Positions 1 to 11,400 of a stretch of 64,000 bases of DNA are shown one piece after another; position 1 is the stretch's first letter; the number at the start of each line of letters is the position of its first letter. The translations under genes were made by a program, and so were the position numbers. Below the pieces are notes generated by a model. It was not told where the DNA came from. It searched no databases and saw nothing but the letters and a program-made list of their open reading frames with translations. The stretch lies in the NCBI GenBank assembly GCA_036345935.2, contig JADWOT020000002.1, positions 1 through 64,000 on the forward strand, given 5' to 3'. This stretch comes from Taenia hydatigena (Eukaryota; Platyhelminthes; Cestoda; Cyclophyllidea; Taeniidae).

Positions 1-88
1 TTTTCTTTACCAAATCATCAACTTCTCATGGCAAATAGTCTCATTAACTAATATGTTAATCACCAGAATCCGTCCACAGCGTGTAAGC

Positions 89-349
89 TTGGCCAGTTAC
101 CGCATTTGCCCTGCTAAAGTCCTTGCTAGAATTGCTATCCTCCACATAAAGCAACCTCAAAGCGGGCGATAAGAGAATTTACAGTGGGAGGACGAGCATG
201 ACGAGGTGTATAATGAGCCAACGCAAAGAATCTACTCCGCACAGATCCATGCTTTACCTAACTTTGAGGCCAACGCACCACCCTTTGTAATGGGTACAGA
301 CGCCAGTGATGTAGCCGTGGGTGATGTACCTTTCCAAGGACACAGATAA
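89..349 (+). mobile_element. Ty3/gypsy pol relic (end of reverse transcriptase into RNase H)
   Basis: One frame runs across this interval with a single in-frame TAA (170-172). Its start reads LASY...LARIAILH, which matches the conserved gypsy stretch at the end of reverse transcriptase (LxSYYRRFV...APLH). After the stop it reads ENLQWEDEH and then FVMGTDASDVAVGDVPFQ, the start of the RNase H domain with its TDAS motif. Further degenerate RNase H sequence (KTVFAYTR) can be followed to about 440 with stops. Family knowledge: this domain copies retroelement RNA into DNA and degrades the RNA strand. The copy is dead. No LTR or primer-binding site was found, and the element may extend beyond the left edge. 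Confidence 0.85.
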
Positions 350-1114
350 GGAAGAAAGACGGTATTTGCCTACACAAGGTTGATGCTCAGCTAAATAGTT
401 GAGGCATAAATGCGCAACAGAACTCAAGCTACCCTCACTCTCACCAATATCCGTACCGTTGATTAAATTAGGCGAGCCACCGGTTTCAAAGTAAAAAGGC
501 GGCTTACGATGATCTGGTTAGTGTGCTACAATTTTGGCCTTGAGCGCTACTTGCTCTTCGTTAAGCTCTTCAGTTCTTTTTAGGTGACAGTAGGATAAAG
601 TTCACAGACGCAGAATTATCAGGGAACATTTTGCTAAAAGTGCGACGCTTAATGACAATTGCCAGGTTAAAGAGTGGTGGTCCATACCAAATTTCCTTAA
701 AGAGCGGTTCTCTCTTAGTGAGGTGGTGGATCAGTCAGAATAACAAACGCTGGCTATGCGTTCTATAACTGCAATCGTAACTCGTTCTTTGCTTTCCCAA
801 TTCCCTTAGTGCTGGCTTATCCTACCCAAATGTGCAGAGTAGTACGTTTCCCATCCTACCACCATGATTGCTCCCCCACCCTTCTCCAGTGGAAAGGATG
901 GACATTTTCAACCTTTTCTAACCGTCTGCCATTTGAGAAGTTATGCTGGTGAGAAGCTGGTTTGGATGACACGAATCAATTCCTACCTAAAGGCGTCAGT
1001 CAACTATTCAGCCAGCTAGCTGGAAAAGAGCTGCTTCCTGCAACATCCAATTCTTAGCGTTTAATTGCCTAGAGAGGTCGACAATAGAGAACCCAATGTC
1101 TGAGTGCAGGAACA
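350..1114. other. decayed sequence after the first gypsy relic
   Basis: The first 90 bases continue the RNase H relic with several stops. Beyond about 440 there is no frame or motif that I can tie to integrase or to any gene. It separates the first gypsy relic from the start of the long dispersed repeat. Confidence 0.4.
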
Positions 1115-4100
1115 ATGCATGCTTGTCACCACCGATCTCATATACGCTATTCTCTTCGCCTGTCAACAACTATCCGTCTGCACGGCAGATTATTCACCTG
1201 CTCACGCGATCAATCGTTTGTTCTCCTGCTCACCACCACTTCTCCCCTCGACCACTGTGAATGTCAAAATACCGATCTGCCGCACGAGAGAGACTACTTG
1301 AGCGCATTAAAGGAACAAGGGTACGTCAGAAGCATGCTGATGAGTTCTCACCTCCAGTACAGGCAACCGCACACCTGCAGCACGCACAGCCAAGCACTGG
1401 TTTGCTGTTTGACCCAAAATCTCCATCAACTACCCAGCACTACCTGCCTACACCGTGTCGTTGCTCTCACTAGTAGAACAAGCGAAGATAAATGTTATGT
1501 ACGATGTGGCGTTAAAAGTGACCGTAAGCGCATTCACACAGCATCCGCCGCAATTTCCCTCCCTCTGTCCACCCTTCGACTACAACGTCTCCTGGGCATC
1601 AAGGCCTTGGAGAGGAGCATTCTCCTGGCATTTGAGGCATGGTCCATGTATGCGGTAGTGACGGTCTTGAGCTTCACGTGCCCAGTGTGAGTGATAGGGT
1701 CGCGATTAAGGGCCACTAAGAAAACTTTGAGCTCACTGCTGATCTCGCCCCAAACGAGCTCATTTATTCTAAACACTAATCGGTAACTTGAAAAAGGGTC
1801 AAAATGCGTGCAAAGATTGCTTTTGACAAAAAATAAGTCTGAAAGATTACTCCCATCAATGTTTGCATTCACAATGTGTTGATTGCGTTACTATCGACAG
1901 TCACCTATGGTGTTTTATAAAGAACAAAATCACAAATCCCACAAAGGCGACAACACTTAGTCGATAAGTCACAGTGTAAATAAGGAAAGGAAATAAAATG
2001 GTGAGAAGTCCAAAAAACGCCTGCTCTTTAACGCTTTAACTGATATGATCCGTACTGAGCGCAGGTCGAGTATGAACTGCCAATGCGCCGAGAATGGACG
2101 AAGGATAAGGGAGTTATGCTACGGTCAAGGGAACAGGAAAATAATGAAGGATAGGGAGAAAAGGGCTTGATCTGCTTCTCTGAAAACATGCAGTCTCTCC
2201 CATGTTCATTTCTTCTTGACAATATTTAACGCGGGGTGTAAGAGCAGAGGATCAATCCATCGGTCTCGAGTCTCTATTCCGTTACTTTGAGAGAAGTCAA
2301 ATACTTGAATCCAGAGAATCGACACTTCCTTTAGCGCTGCGTAATCTTCCTGGGACGAGGAGTCCTGTCAGACGAGATGGCGGTTCCTTGAGACCGTAAA
2401 AAACATGCGAACGCCTACCCAACGCTGACCAATGGGGCAGAGATTCGTGGTTTCATTAGCTTGGCGATCTACTACAGGCGCTTCGTTAAAGGCTAAGATC
2501 GCTAGCCCCTGCATAAAGTGACCGAAAAGCTGGCAAAATATTTTAAGTGGGAGGTCGAGCATCACAAAGCGTCAGAAGAACTAGAATAAAAACAACTTGC
2601 AGCGTTCCAAGCCTTACCAAACTTTGAGGCCTGCCACCTCGCACTTTCCCAAGGTGGCGAAAAATAAAGAGAACATGTTATCACCTACGACAGTATCAGA
2701 CTTGGCAACAGTATGAGACGGAAAAGTGCAACAGGCCGTGAATTGTTCGCCACCTCTGCAATGGTTAGGCACTTCACACTACCTGATAGCGAGACAGCTC
2801 ATAATGAGAACAGATTTTCAAGAGCTGACTTGCTTAGAATCAGAGAAGTAGATGAACCGTTCAGTTGCGCGATGGTTCGAGGAACTGCAGCAATAAAAAT
2901 TTACAGTTTAGCACAGAAAAGAAAATTCGCAGGACAATGCGAAGGCACTATACTGCAAAACACTCAAAGCTACAATGAATGGTGATATAGTGAGTAGGCT
3001 TCTTTTGAGCAGGCCCAATATACATTGCTATAGAAATACGCAAAGTAACGATCCTGATACAGCCCTGACATACGATGAGTTTTCGACATCATCCTCTTAG
3101 GTCTATAGCTGACGAGACAAATTTGACTAGCAAGGCAGCAAGGGGAATGCAGCCAAAATGGTTATAATTCGCCCTAGTAGTCAAAAGTCGCCATGTCTAC
3201 CAAGCCCTTAGTAGTCGCAGGTTCGTCATTGCAAACAGTTCCCAGAAAGTTGCCCGGGCAAATAGACCATGAAAGCAAAAGACGGTAGAGACCTCGAGCA
3301 AACAATACTTGTTACCCTTTCTTGTTAGCAAATTGCGGAGCTTCTGTCGAACCTACATCGCATGCAGCAGTTTTGAAAGGTCTTACCTCACAGCAATCGC
3401 GTCAAATTAAAATCAACTATTTTATGCTCGAATTCGCTGGAGAGCGCTTTGCTGATGGCAAAGTAATGGGCTAGTCAGTCCAATTCTCGCTTGCGTCGAT
3501 CAATGCAACGCTGTCCTCGGGGATGTCCTTTTAAATAACGTTCACGCTGCACTTACACTAGCGTACTTTATCGAGGCAAGGTGGCAAACTTCAAACAAAG
3601 CACATCAGTACTAGTAGACCTTCTTCTTTCCTTCCGTCTCCCTCACGTCACTGTGAAGCACAAAGACAAACAACGCCTGCTTACAAGAAGCCATCTCGAA
3701 GCACCTGTCACCGACCCAATCAGAAGAGGTTAATCACACAAATAACCATCGCACGCTTGCATACGCACTCCACCAACTTCTACCATTCATCTTGCCTCCC
3801 ATCGTTTCCACCATCGTTCCTCCTTAGTGCCTCACTCCCGCTTCGTTATCTACTCACCTACGTTCCACTTCTCAAACCTCACTTCCACCGCCTCCATTCC
3901 AATCTCTCTGTGACTTTCCAACCTTCCATTGCATAGTTTAAAAGACGTCAAAGGGCCAACGCAGATAGGAATTCTAGAACTTGGAAGTAATTTATGTCAC
4001 CACCTTCTCCTCTCCTGCTTCATCTTAAACTCCACTTCACTCAACTCATTTACGTGTGCTGTCGTTCTAGCATTGCCGTAACTAGTGTATTTCACTTATC

Positions 4101-4950
4101 AAGGTAAACCGTGAAGAACGCCTTCGAGTATATCGATTTTAAAAGACCTACATCCCTACATACTTCACTTTAGTACATGGCTGGAGAAATGGGTACACGA
4201 AAGTATTCAGGAGAATGTGGAAGGAAAGGGACAAGGAATAAGGGACAGTGCCACAGCACTGTGCAGAAACATCCGGTTATGACCCTTCTCCATCCTCCCC
4301 TCTACTTCTCTTCTGTGGGCGTCTAATCTTCGCCTCTAACACAAATATTCTTCCGAGTTAGTCGCCAATGGCTTTTCCCCCAAAAAAACAATAGAAATGG
4401 AAAGCTGACGCAAAGTAGTCTGGAAAAGGCAGCGCATTTAATTCATAGCACATTGGCATTGGTGGTCAGTCTTATCCTCCTTCGCCGACAATACGTGCGC
4501 CATAATGCATAGAAATCGGCCCTAGTATAAAAGGCACGGAGGGAAGTGATGTCTGCTCCCACAAAAGCACCCACAAGGGGTGACGCCTAAGTTCAACACC
4601 GGACGGCGCTCAGAGATCACGCGACGACACGTGCCAATAATCGATTTGCTCGTGTGGTTTCAAAGTGGTCCATCGCACAACAGAGTCGGACATGATTGAC
4701 TGCGCATTGTTTTGCATCCTGCTGCTTATCTTCCCTCGGGGATTCGCCTCTTTAATATAGTTTACCATCAATGCCTCTCCTCCGCTTCGTTTTCCTTCCC
4801 ATTAAATATTCTGTCATTTTTTGCTTCTGGCGCCTCTCTTCACCTACACATCACTCTCAATCGCCCATCCAGCCGTTCCGGAGAGGTCAAAAGGCCAAAG
4901 CGGATATCAACAGCAGAAATCGGGGTAAGTTATGCAAATAGCTTCCCTCC
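1115..4950 (+). repeat. left copy of a long dispersed repeat containing a gypsy relic
   Basis: Several blocks match the right edge of the window in the same order and orientation: about 1115-1690 with 61886-62400, 1740-1860 with 62480-62590, 2080-2450 with 62640-62960, 2450-2580 with 62990-63110, and 3690-4950 with 63160 to the end. Clear anchors are the shared 'gacttgagcgcattaa' block and 'aaagacgtcaaaggg'. By eye the matches are roughly 65-80 percent identical. About 1.1 kb of this copy (2590-3690), including part of the RNase H relic, is missing from the right copy, and about 200 bases (1880-2080) also have no counterpart. ORFs inside this block are not conserved between the two copies, so I do not call them genes. 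Confidence 0.8.
2281..2640 (+). mobile_element. second Ty3/gypsy pol relic
   Basis: At 2281 the frame reads VTLREVKYLNPEN, the gypsy reverse-transcriptase 'VS..GV..NP.K' segment. At 2452-2589 it reads FISLAIYYRRFVKG, then PLHKVTEKLAKYFKWEVEHH after two stops, which is the classic connection from reverse transcriptase to RNase H. The following bases (FQALPNFEA in another frame) repeat the RNase H start seen in the first relic at 240-275. Stops and frame changes show it is dead. It is the same element family as the relics at 89-349 and 62831-63127. Confidence 0.85.
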
Positions 4951-6201
4951 TCTCTTCTTCTCTTGCATTAATTCCTTTGCGTAAGTCATTTCAATATTAT
5001 TAAATCTGGTACCCATTGTAATTTCATAAATAGGCAATCTATCTTTGGCATATTTGAGTATGCTGCTGAAAAAGTTAAGACTCCTGTCAATAGGTCAATT
5101 ACCTCAAGTGCTACTCAGTTAGATGGCTGGATGAGTGGGTAGGTGAATCAGTTTAGGTGTAGATGGGAGAAAGAGGGGAAAAATTGCAGAATACTGCACC
5201 ACGGCACTGTGCAGGGTCAGCTTTGCCCTTCTCTCAATCATTCCTTTGTCTCTTTCAGATGCGCATTCATGTGAATTAGCAATGCAAAAAGTAATTCTGC
5301 CAGGCAGAGGAGTAGAAACAGGCATCAAGAATGTGACGTTGCCTGACTAGTAATCCTTAGGGGTGAAACGCCGACTTCTCCAATTAACTCCTACCCCGCA
5401 CCACGCTTGCTTTGCATACCACTTCCATGCCCTTAGATCCGCTCAATAAGTAGCACCAGCGAGACACATGTTGAGGTAATAATAATAGCTTGCTCAATGT
5501 GTGTATTCTAATGCAGGAGCACTCCAGCACGGTATGCAGGATCAGAATTGACTAGGTTGTACGTGGACAGATGAGAGCAGACTAGACACCTCAACTGGAT
5601 TGTGACAGGTTTGAGTACAGTAGAAAAGACAGTCAGGGCTACCACATCTGCCGTGTATACCTCCTTCTGAGAGGCGCCTTATACGCTATCGCTGAAGTCA
5701 AACTTAACAGCACTCTAATTTGACCCGCCTAATCTATCCGATACAACTCCGTGCCGTGTAACTTGAGGTCTTCCCTTTCTTTCCTTCTTTCTTTCTCGCA
5801 GACACTAAGGATCAAGGTACTCAGACTATGAGTAGGCCTGGCGAAGTCTCTGGGGTAAAGGAATCGCAGCTCTCTTCCCTGCGTCTCTTTACCCACGCCC
5901 CACTGCAACGCGCCTTCGGTGAGTGCCTCCTTTGTCTCCCACTACGACGTTCTATATGCTCCCAAGTATTGCAACTTGCATTGTGCCCCACTCTTTGTGC
6001 TCTATGCATTCATTTCAACTGGGACAAGGAGTAAATTTTCCTTGCACTTCACTTCCTTGTTTTTATTTTTCCAATTTAGTGGCACAAGATTATTTCGCCT
6101 CTCTGTCTCCCTTACGCTGCACTTGCCTTCCCTTCTCCAAACCGTGCCTCAATTTACCTGAGCCTCCTCCTCTGACCTCATTGTCTGCCAGCGCTCTCTT
6201 T
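4771..6201 (+). pseudogene. family M membrane-protein gene, copy 1 (broken)
   Basis: Four blocks match exons of the intact copy at 34064-35849, in the same order. The membrane exon (shared ASPPLRF codons near 4773) ends at the donor after 4924. The second block has its donor after 5362 (VILRG, matching VVTLRG). The third exon is 5802-5918, with G|GT borders and the shared PLQR motif. The fourth is 6080-6201. Breaks: the membrane exon differs in length from the intact copy by a number that is not a multiple of three, so it is frameshifted; a TGA lies in the second block; the fourth exon ends one base short, in phase 0 instead of phase 1. The third exon is open and phase-consistent. No function is known for this family. 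Confidence 0.65.
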
Positions 6202-6900
6202 GTAAGTCCCAACATCTCTCTACTTGTCTCACTCCATATTGTGGCATGATTCAATGCTGCCAAGATTCATAGCCTGCATCAGACTAGCATGGACCATACT
6301 GCATCTAACTCAATCACGCTTTATCTATAACAACATCTCATTTTGGCATAGCCTAGCCTGCATTGCTATTCATTTCCCATTTCTATCTTCCTTTCTGCCG
6401 TTTAAGTTGATTCTACACCACTTTGCCCCAATTTCGTGTCATACTCCTAATCCTCCTCCACTTAGCCCCTCGTGAGCAAAGGTGAGCACGTTACTCCTAC
6501 TTTTACTTCGTAATTTGTACACTTGTTAAACTCTTACCTCATTATCCCACTGTCCAATTCTTTTCTTCTCTTTGGAGGATTCCTCTAACTGGCGCTCTAT
6601 GCTAGCGGGCAAAAATGTGAGCTTCCTTCCTCCGACAGACAACCTGCTCCTTTTCCACCATGTATCTGTGCCTGACTGCCTGCCTGTTTGTAAGCCCCGG
6701 TTTGTGTGTGTCATCTCCTACCTTTGTTCTCATCCTTTAAGAAAGTAGCCTCCATCGGTGTCCCACCAAAACAGGTAGGAACGCCTGTGTGCGTGTGTAT
6801 GTAGATGCGAAGACATTTATTTCACCCTCTCTTCCTAACTTGCCATTCTAGTCTACCAGGTCAAAAGTTCTATCCTGGGCGAAGTAAGGTCTCCTTTGGT
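6202..6900 (+). other. pyrimidine-rich tail of family M copy 1
   Basis: This stretch is strongly C/T-rich on the plus strand, like the introns of family M. It probably holds remains of the last intron and exon of copy 1, but I cannot place a last exon with confidence. The small ORFs on either strand here look like by-products of the skewed composition. Confidence 0.35.
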
Positions 6901-6959
6901 TCTTTGTTGTATGGCTAGTTGGGTGCTTTATTAACTTCAACTTCACTTTCTGACAACAT

Positions 6960-8438
6960 ATTATCAGAATGAACTTTGCAGCGATCAATTCACCAAGACA
7001 TATAATAAAGCTTGCATTAGCAGTGAGATTGATTACCTGATTCTTAATTTTGGCGGTGCAGCCATTGTTGGTGATCTTGACTAACTTAAAATCCACGCCA
7101 CAAGCCATCAATCTCAAACCTTTCTCGCATGGGTTGCGTGACACGTAGATGTGAGAAGCTAAATGAAACACAAAGACGTCCATTGGGTTCATACTGGCAA
7201 GGAAGGGGTTTGTACAGCTATTTACAAAAAAGAGTCTTCTACACTTCAATACGTACATTAGTTTGATGGAGGTGGGTGACAAAGGGTCCGACAGGGTATC
7301 CATTGGCCAAACTGAAAGTCGTAGATAACCCGATCTTTTGGCATAAAGTCCATGAAAAATGTGTACTTCACATCAACCTCCAAGCCCTCAACGTTTACTG
7401 TCAGTGTAGGAAATATCCTTCTGCAACAAATTGTCTGATTGTATTATTTCACTAAGCAAAGGGATGCAAGATGACAAAAAGAATTTTGAATTTCGAAATC
7501 ATTTACCTTCCATTCTTGTTGGTAATCATCTCCATACGGTAAGGCCACGTAGTCTGCCACGACGCCTTGTCACGCAATCGCAGAGTAATTGTCAGACGTT
7601 GCGATGAATTTGAAAGCTCAAAATCTGACCCAGCTACGCAAATGGATGAGAACTTCTCCCTTTTACTGTTGAAGTGTGCATGCCACACGTTGGGCACTGC
7701 CTGACTGATGGCCAATAGGTCCGAGTGCAGGTCCTGCCTCACAGCTGATGGAAGAAAGGATGGACTTGTTTGCACTTCTAATCGGGCTGATGCACTACCC
7801 ACTGCAACTTTAGGTGATGGTCCTTCGTAGCTGTCTCCATGTCCTGTTTTAATCTTGCTGACTGTTTGTAGGACACTGGGAGAAAGATTGGTAGGTTGAT
7901 ATGTGTATTGCGGCATTATACCAAAAGGTGACCAATTGCCTGCCTTAGTCGAAGCGCCGTTCCGGTAGTCTAAAGCATCGTCGAAGCAACTTTTCTGCTG
8001 TGGTGCTTGATTTTGCTGCAGTCTATGAGCGGCGTTTGAGCCTTCATGGCAGTGCAAATTATGGTCACAAGCAAAGGTGGTCAGGTCTGGCTTGAAATAC
8101 GTACTCCCATTGCAGTCAATTTGGCATTGTCTTGATGACGAGTAAGGTAAGCCTTGCTGGGAAGGATAGCATATCCTGGAGTCTGCGTTGTTAGAATGTG
8201 GGACCGACTCATGGTAAAAACCTGTAGAATATGGTAGTGCGGCAAAGGCCATCCCTGAATATCGCACTGGCATCAAAGTACGTTGTATGTTCTGTGTCTC
8301 AGCTGGCAAGTGCTCATTTGCACCAAGTGAGAAGGCGGGCATAGCCACCGAAACCAACATTTGAGGAGGAAGGCAGTGCTTGTCATTTTCCTGCTCTTGG
8401 CCGCATATATGTGACAGCCATCCGGGACATTCATTCAT
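6960..8438 (-). pseudogene. T-box transcription factor, copy A (interrupted)
   Basis: T-box proteins bind DNA in the nucleus and control developmental genes. Exon 1 (8438 to 7507) starts at ATG and gives about 250 residues of low-complexity, Q/S/P-rich N-terminal region, then LRLRDKASWQ and EMITNKNGR, the start of the T-box. Its donor is AG|GTAAAT. An 86-bp intron leads to exon 2 (from 7420), which restores GRRIFPTLTVNVEGL, YTFFMDFMPKD and FQFGQWIPC. The NGR|R junction is a classic T-box intron site. In-frame TAA at 7260-7258 follows PPPSN, before any good donor. Exon 3 (7158 to 7037, after acceptor TTTAG) reads SHIYV...GVDFKLVKITNN and ends in Q|GTAATC, again a conserved T-box intron site. 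The next exon (IMLNS-HKYxPR type) was not found; 6970-6920 is only a weak candidate. Mixed Brachyury-like (NGRR, VNV) and Tbr/Eomes-like (FQxGxW, long N-terminus) traits leave the subfamily open. The stop, altered GKAD-type motif and missing 3' half point to a pseudogene; a missed intron or a sequence error cannot be excluded. Confidence 0.82.
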
Positions 8439-11400
8439 TGGGTTATTTTACCAAAAGTCTAAAGGCAAATTGGATACGTTGAACAACAGCAGAGTAGCCT
8501 AATTGACGGCAGGTGTTTATAAGCGCATACTGATGCAACTACTTTTAATGAACGTGCAGGACTACGATTCATGCGCTACGTATGCATTCCATGTAGGGGC
8601 CAATAGCACTCAGCAGTGTCAGAACAGAGAACATGATAAACAACCCACCTACTTATCTACCCGCCTGCTTGTCTCGTAATCAGCACAGCTTAATGTACGT
8701 GCTAAATAGTGAAACATCACTACCAGATGACACATAAAATAGATTCATTAACCAATTGGCTAACGCATGAGCTGGGGTATCATCGGCCACCAATGGAAGT
8801 GCTTCCGCTTGTTCCAAGAGCCTTAGATACGGTTGTGTTAATATTTTTTGGCTTTTACATTAGCATACTCTGCATCGTTTGGGACAAAAATGTCTTCTTT
8901 AAAGTAGAGATATGTGCTTTGGCTGCGACTGGCAAGAATAAGTTAATGGCAATGCCTGTGAAACTGATATTAACTTAAGCACGGTTTTATAATGCTCTTC
9001 TGCAGCACGGATTAACAGTAAATGCATGGGCAAATGTAGACGAGCTAAAATGATGCATTAATTCGTTGTTAGCACCTTAATGGAATTTGAGGTAAGTAAA
9101 GCTCGTAGCATATATTTATGAAAGCACAGCATAGCTCTGGAATCATATTCAGGGTAAAATGAACTTAGTTAAACGACATCATTAAGGCGAATGAGCAATG
9201 GAGCAAAAAATGTTTTCGATTGCACTTGGCAAACAAAAGTTGAAAAATCTCTGTGACACCCTTAGGTGGAAGAATAACTAGATACGCAAGCAGTCGGGCC
9301 TAGAAGAATAAAACGCTGTCAAAATATTTGGTTTAGCGTGTCGTTCGAAAGTCTTCGTAGAGGTTGCTACAAAGCAGCAATGGTTCCAAAGCGTAAGAAA
9401 GCACTACAGGCATTTAAACACGTTTTGGCCTAAGGCACTGTCACGTTCAAGGGGAGCAGACGGGTTTATGTGGTGGTGGCACACCTTTATGGTCCCTGAA
9501 CTGAGTCATGTCATTTAACGCCTGCAAACGTGACTCTTACTTGGCTGGAAGGGTGGGTAGCAAAAGCCAGCCTCAATCAAGCCAAAGTACGAACCGGATA
9601 TATGTAAAAGCAAATAGTGTTTTAAAATCGCCTTAGTGCAATCATTGCGATGCCGATAAGAAAAGACTAAAGCGAATAGATTCGTCTAAGAAGCCTGCTT
9701 TAGACCAAATGCAGGGCAAAGTTATTGAACACAAGCACGCGTTTATTCTCCGGATGATGACGAACCATTTAAGTCACAGTAAGTTAGGCAGTCATTCCTT
9801 AGCAATAGCGACTGAAAGGGGCTGTCAAAAATAAAAGCATCTTCAAATATAGACATTTGACTAAAATCCACAGCAGTTTAAACACGAGGCAACCTTCATT
9901 TCAGCCATGTAGTTGCATTCGTGAGACATAGGATATCAAGGCAAACGACCACTTAGATAAGTGAGTATTGGATGCACTAGCAATCCTTCTCTCAGTCACC
10001 CTAATTTGCTATCAAGTGAGGCAACAGGTGCTCACACAGTTTAACTTACCCTCGGACTTGTTGTGCCGGATTCACCAACAGCGTCCCATGGTGGGAAAGG
10101 TCTGGATCTTATTACGCTGCTTATCAAGAACCATTCGAATTGCAATCTTAGATAATAAAAATCTTGCCTTCAAGCCAATGTTTAAAAATTGGTCTAATCC
10201 GACTGAGTAGTTGCGCATAATCAATGCCTGTTTGGCGTAGGTCATGATTTATGCAGTCAGACCAATGTTTCAAGAAGCAATCTTGGTGCTGTATTAGTAG
10301 TGTTTGGCAGATGAAGCGGTAACTTCCAGATTGCCATCAGGAGGGACGTTATTGATGTCGATTTGCGGGCATTGCCAGATCTTGCCATTTGGCCTTGTGA
10401 ACGACAACGCTGGTGATTTCGAGTTTTTACGAGAGTTTTTTGGCTACTGAGTTCGGTCTCTTTTTTTTGGGGATTGAAATATCCTCATAATTTAGATGCT
10501 ATGGTAGCTGCATGGAGCTGGGATTATGGCGTTTAAGTGCTCTGGTACGGTGAAATTATTGCCAAGTATCCATGCAGCTGCTCAGAAGGAATGCGGTTGG
10601 TTATTGTTCTTAAATGCATTCGAGGTGATGGTGACAAGTGCATTCTCGGATTGAGGTAAGATTTTTAGCAAGTGGCAATTTTAGAGGTTGATTGTTCGAC
10701 CGGTAATGTGGCGTTCGACCACCTCAATGAGGCGTTTTTACCGGTGGGGACATCTGTCAAGCTGGATGGTGTTTGTCATTCATGTGCTGACTTCAGAGCA
10801 TCACTTCAGCCTTCCCCGTAGTATTAGAGCAGCCGCATTCTACTCCGTGTTGTGACCATTGCAACTGGCTCCACACTTGTTGGAGCTTAAGCGAATAAGC
10901 CGCTATTCAATCGCGTGCTATGCTGGAAGACAAGCCGATGACGAAATGAAGACCGTCACCGTAGTCCCACGCTTTCTCTTTAGCTACACCACTGTGTTTC
11001 ACGAACTACTTGCTATTGAAAAGAATTAAGTGGCATTCGTGAACAAATTGAAGCATTCGACGCATCGGAGTGACGCTTTCATGTCGATTCACGAACATGG
11101 AAGATTCAAGGTAGAAAGTGATGAACAGGCATCTATTTGCTTGAAATAATGGTCGCAATGACACTTGCATGTCTAGATAGACCTATGCATCCGTTCACTG
11201 GACGACAATGGCGGTTCCACTTTGAATCGCCATGCTCCTCCAATCACAGCTGATTAAATGATCACTTTACATTCGTAAATGTTAGCCTGAAGTATGACGG
11301 TGGAGTACCCTCTTGAATTGCGCAGAATTTAGCATTTCAGATAATTTCATCGGAGCATTGGATTTCGTACTGCAAATCTGTCTGTTGCAAAATAGTTTGT

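Noticed and set aside
1115..1690. 191-codon plus-strand open frame
   Set aside because: It lies in the dispersed repeat; the matching region at 61886-62400 does not keep the frame, and the protein has no recognisable motif.
5119..5328. 69-codon minus-strand frame
   Set aside because: It is antisense to the decayed second exon of family M copy 1 and is explained by it.
6848..7303. 151-codon minus-strand open frame as one exon
   Set aside because: Only the part from 7158 to 7037 is T-box sequence. The rest reads through introns, as the alignment with copy B shows.
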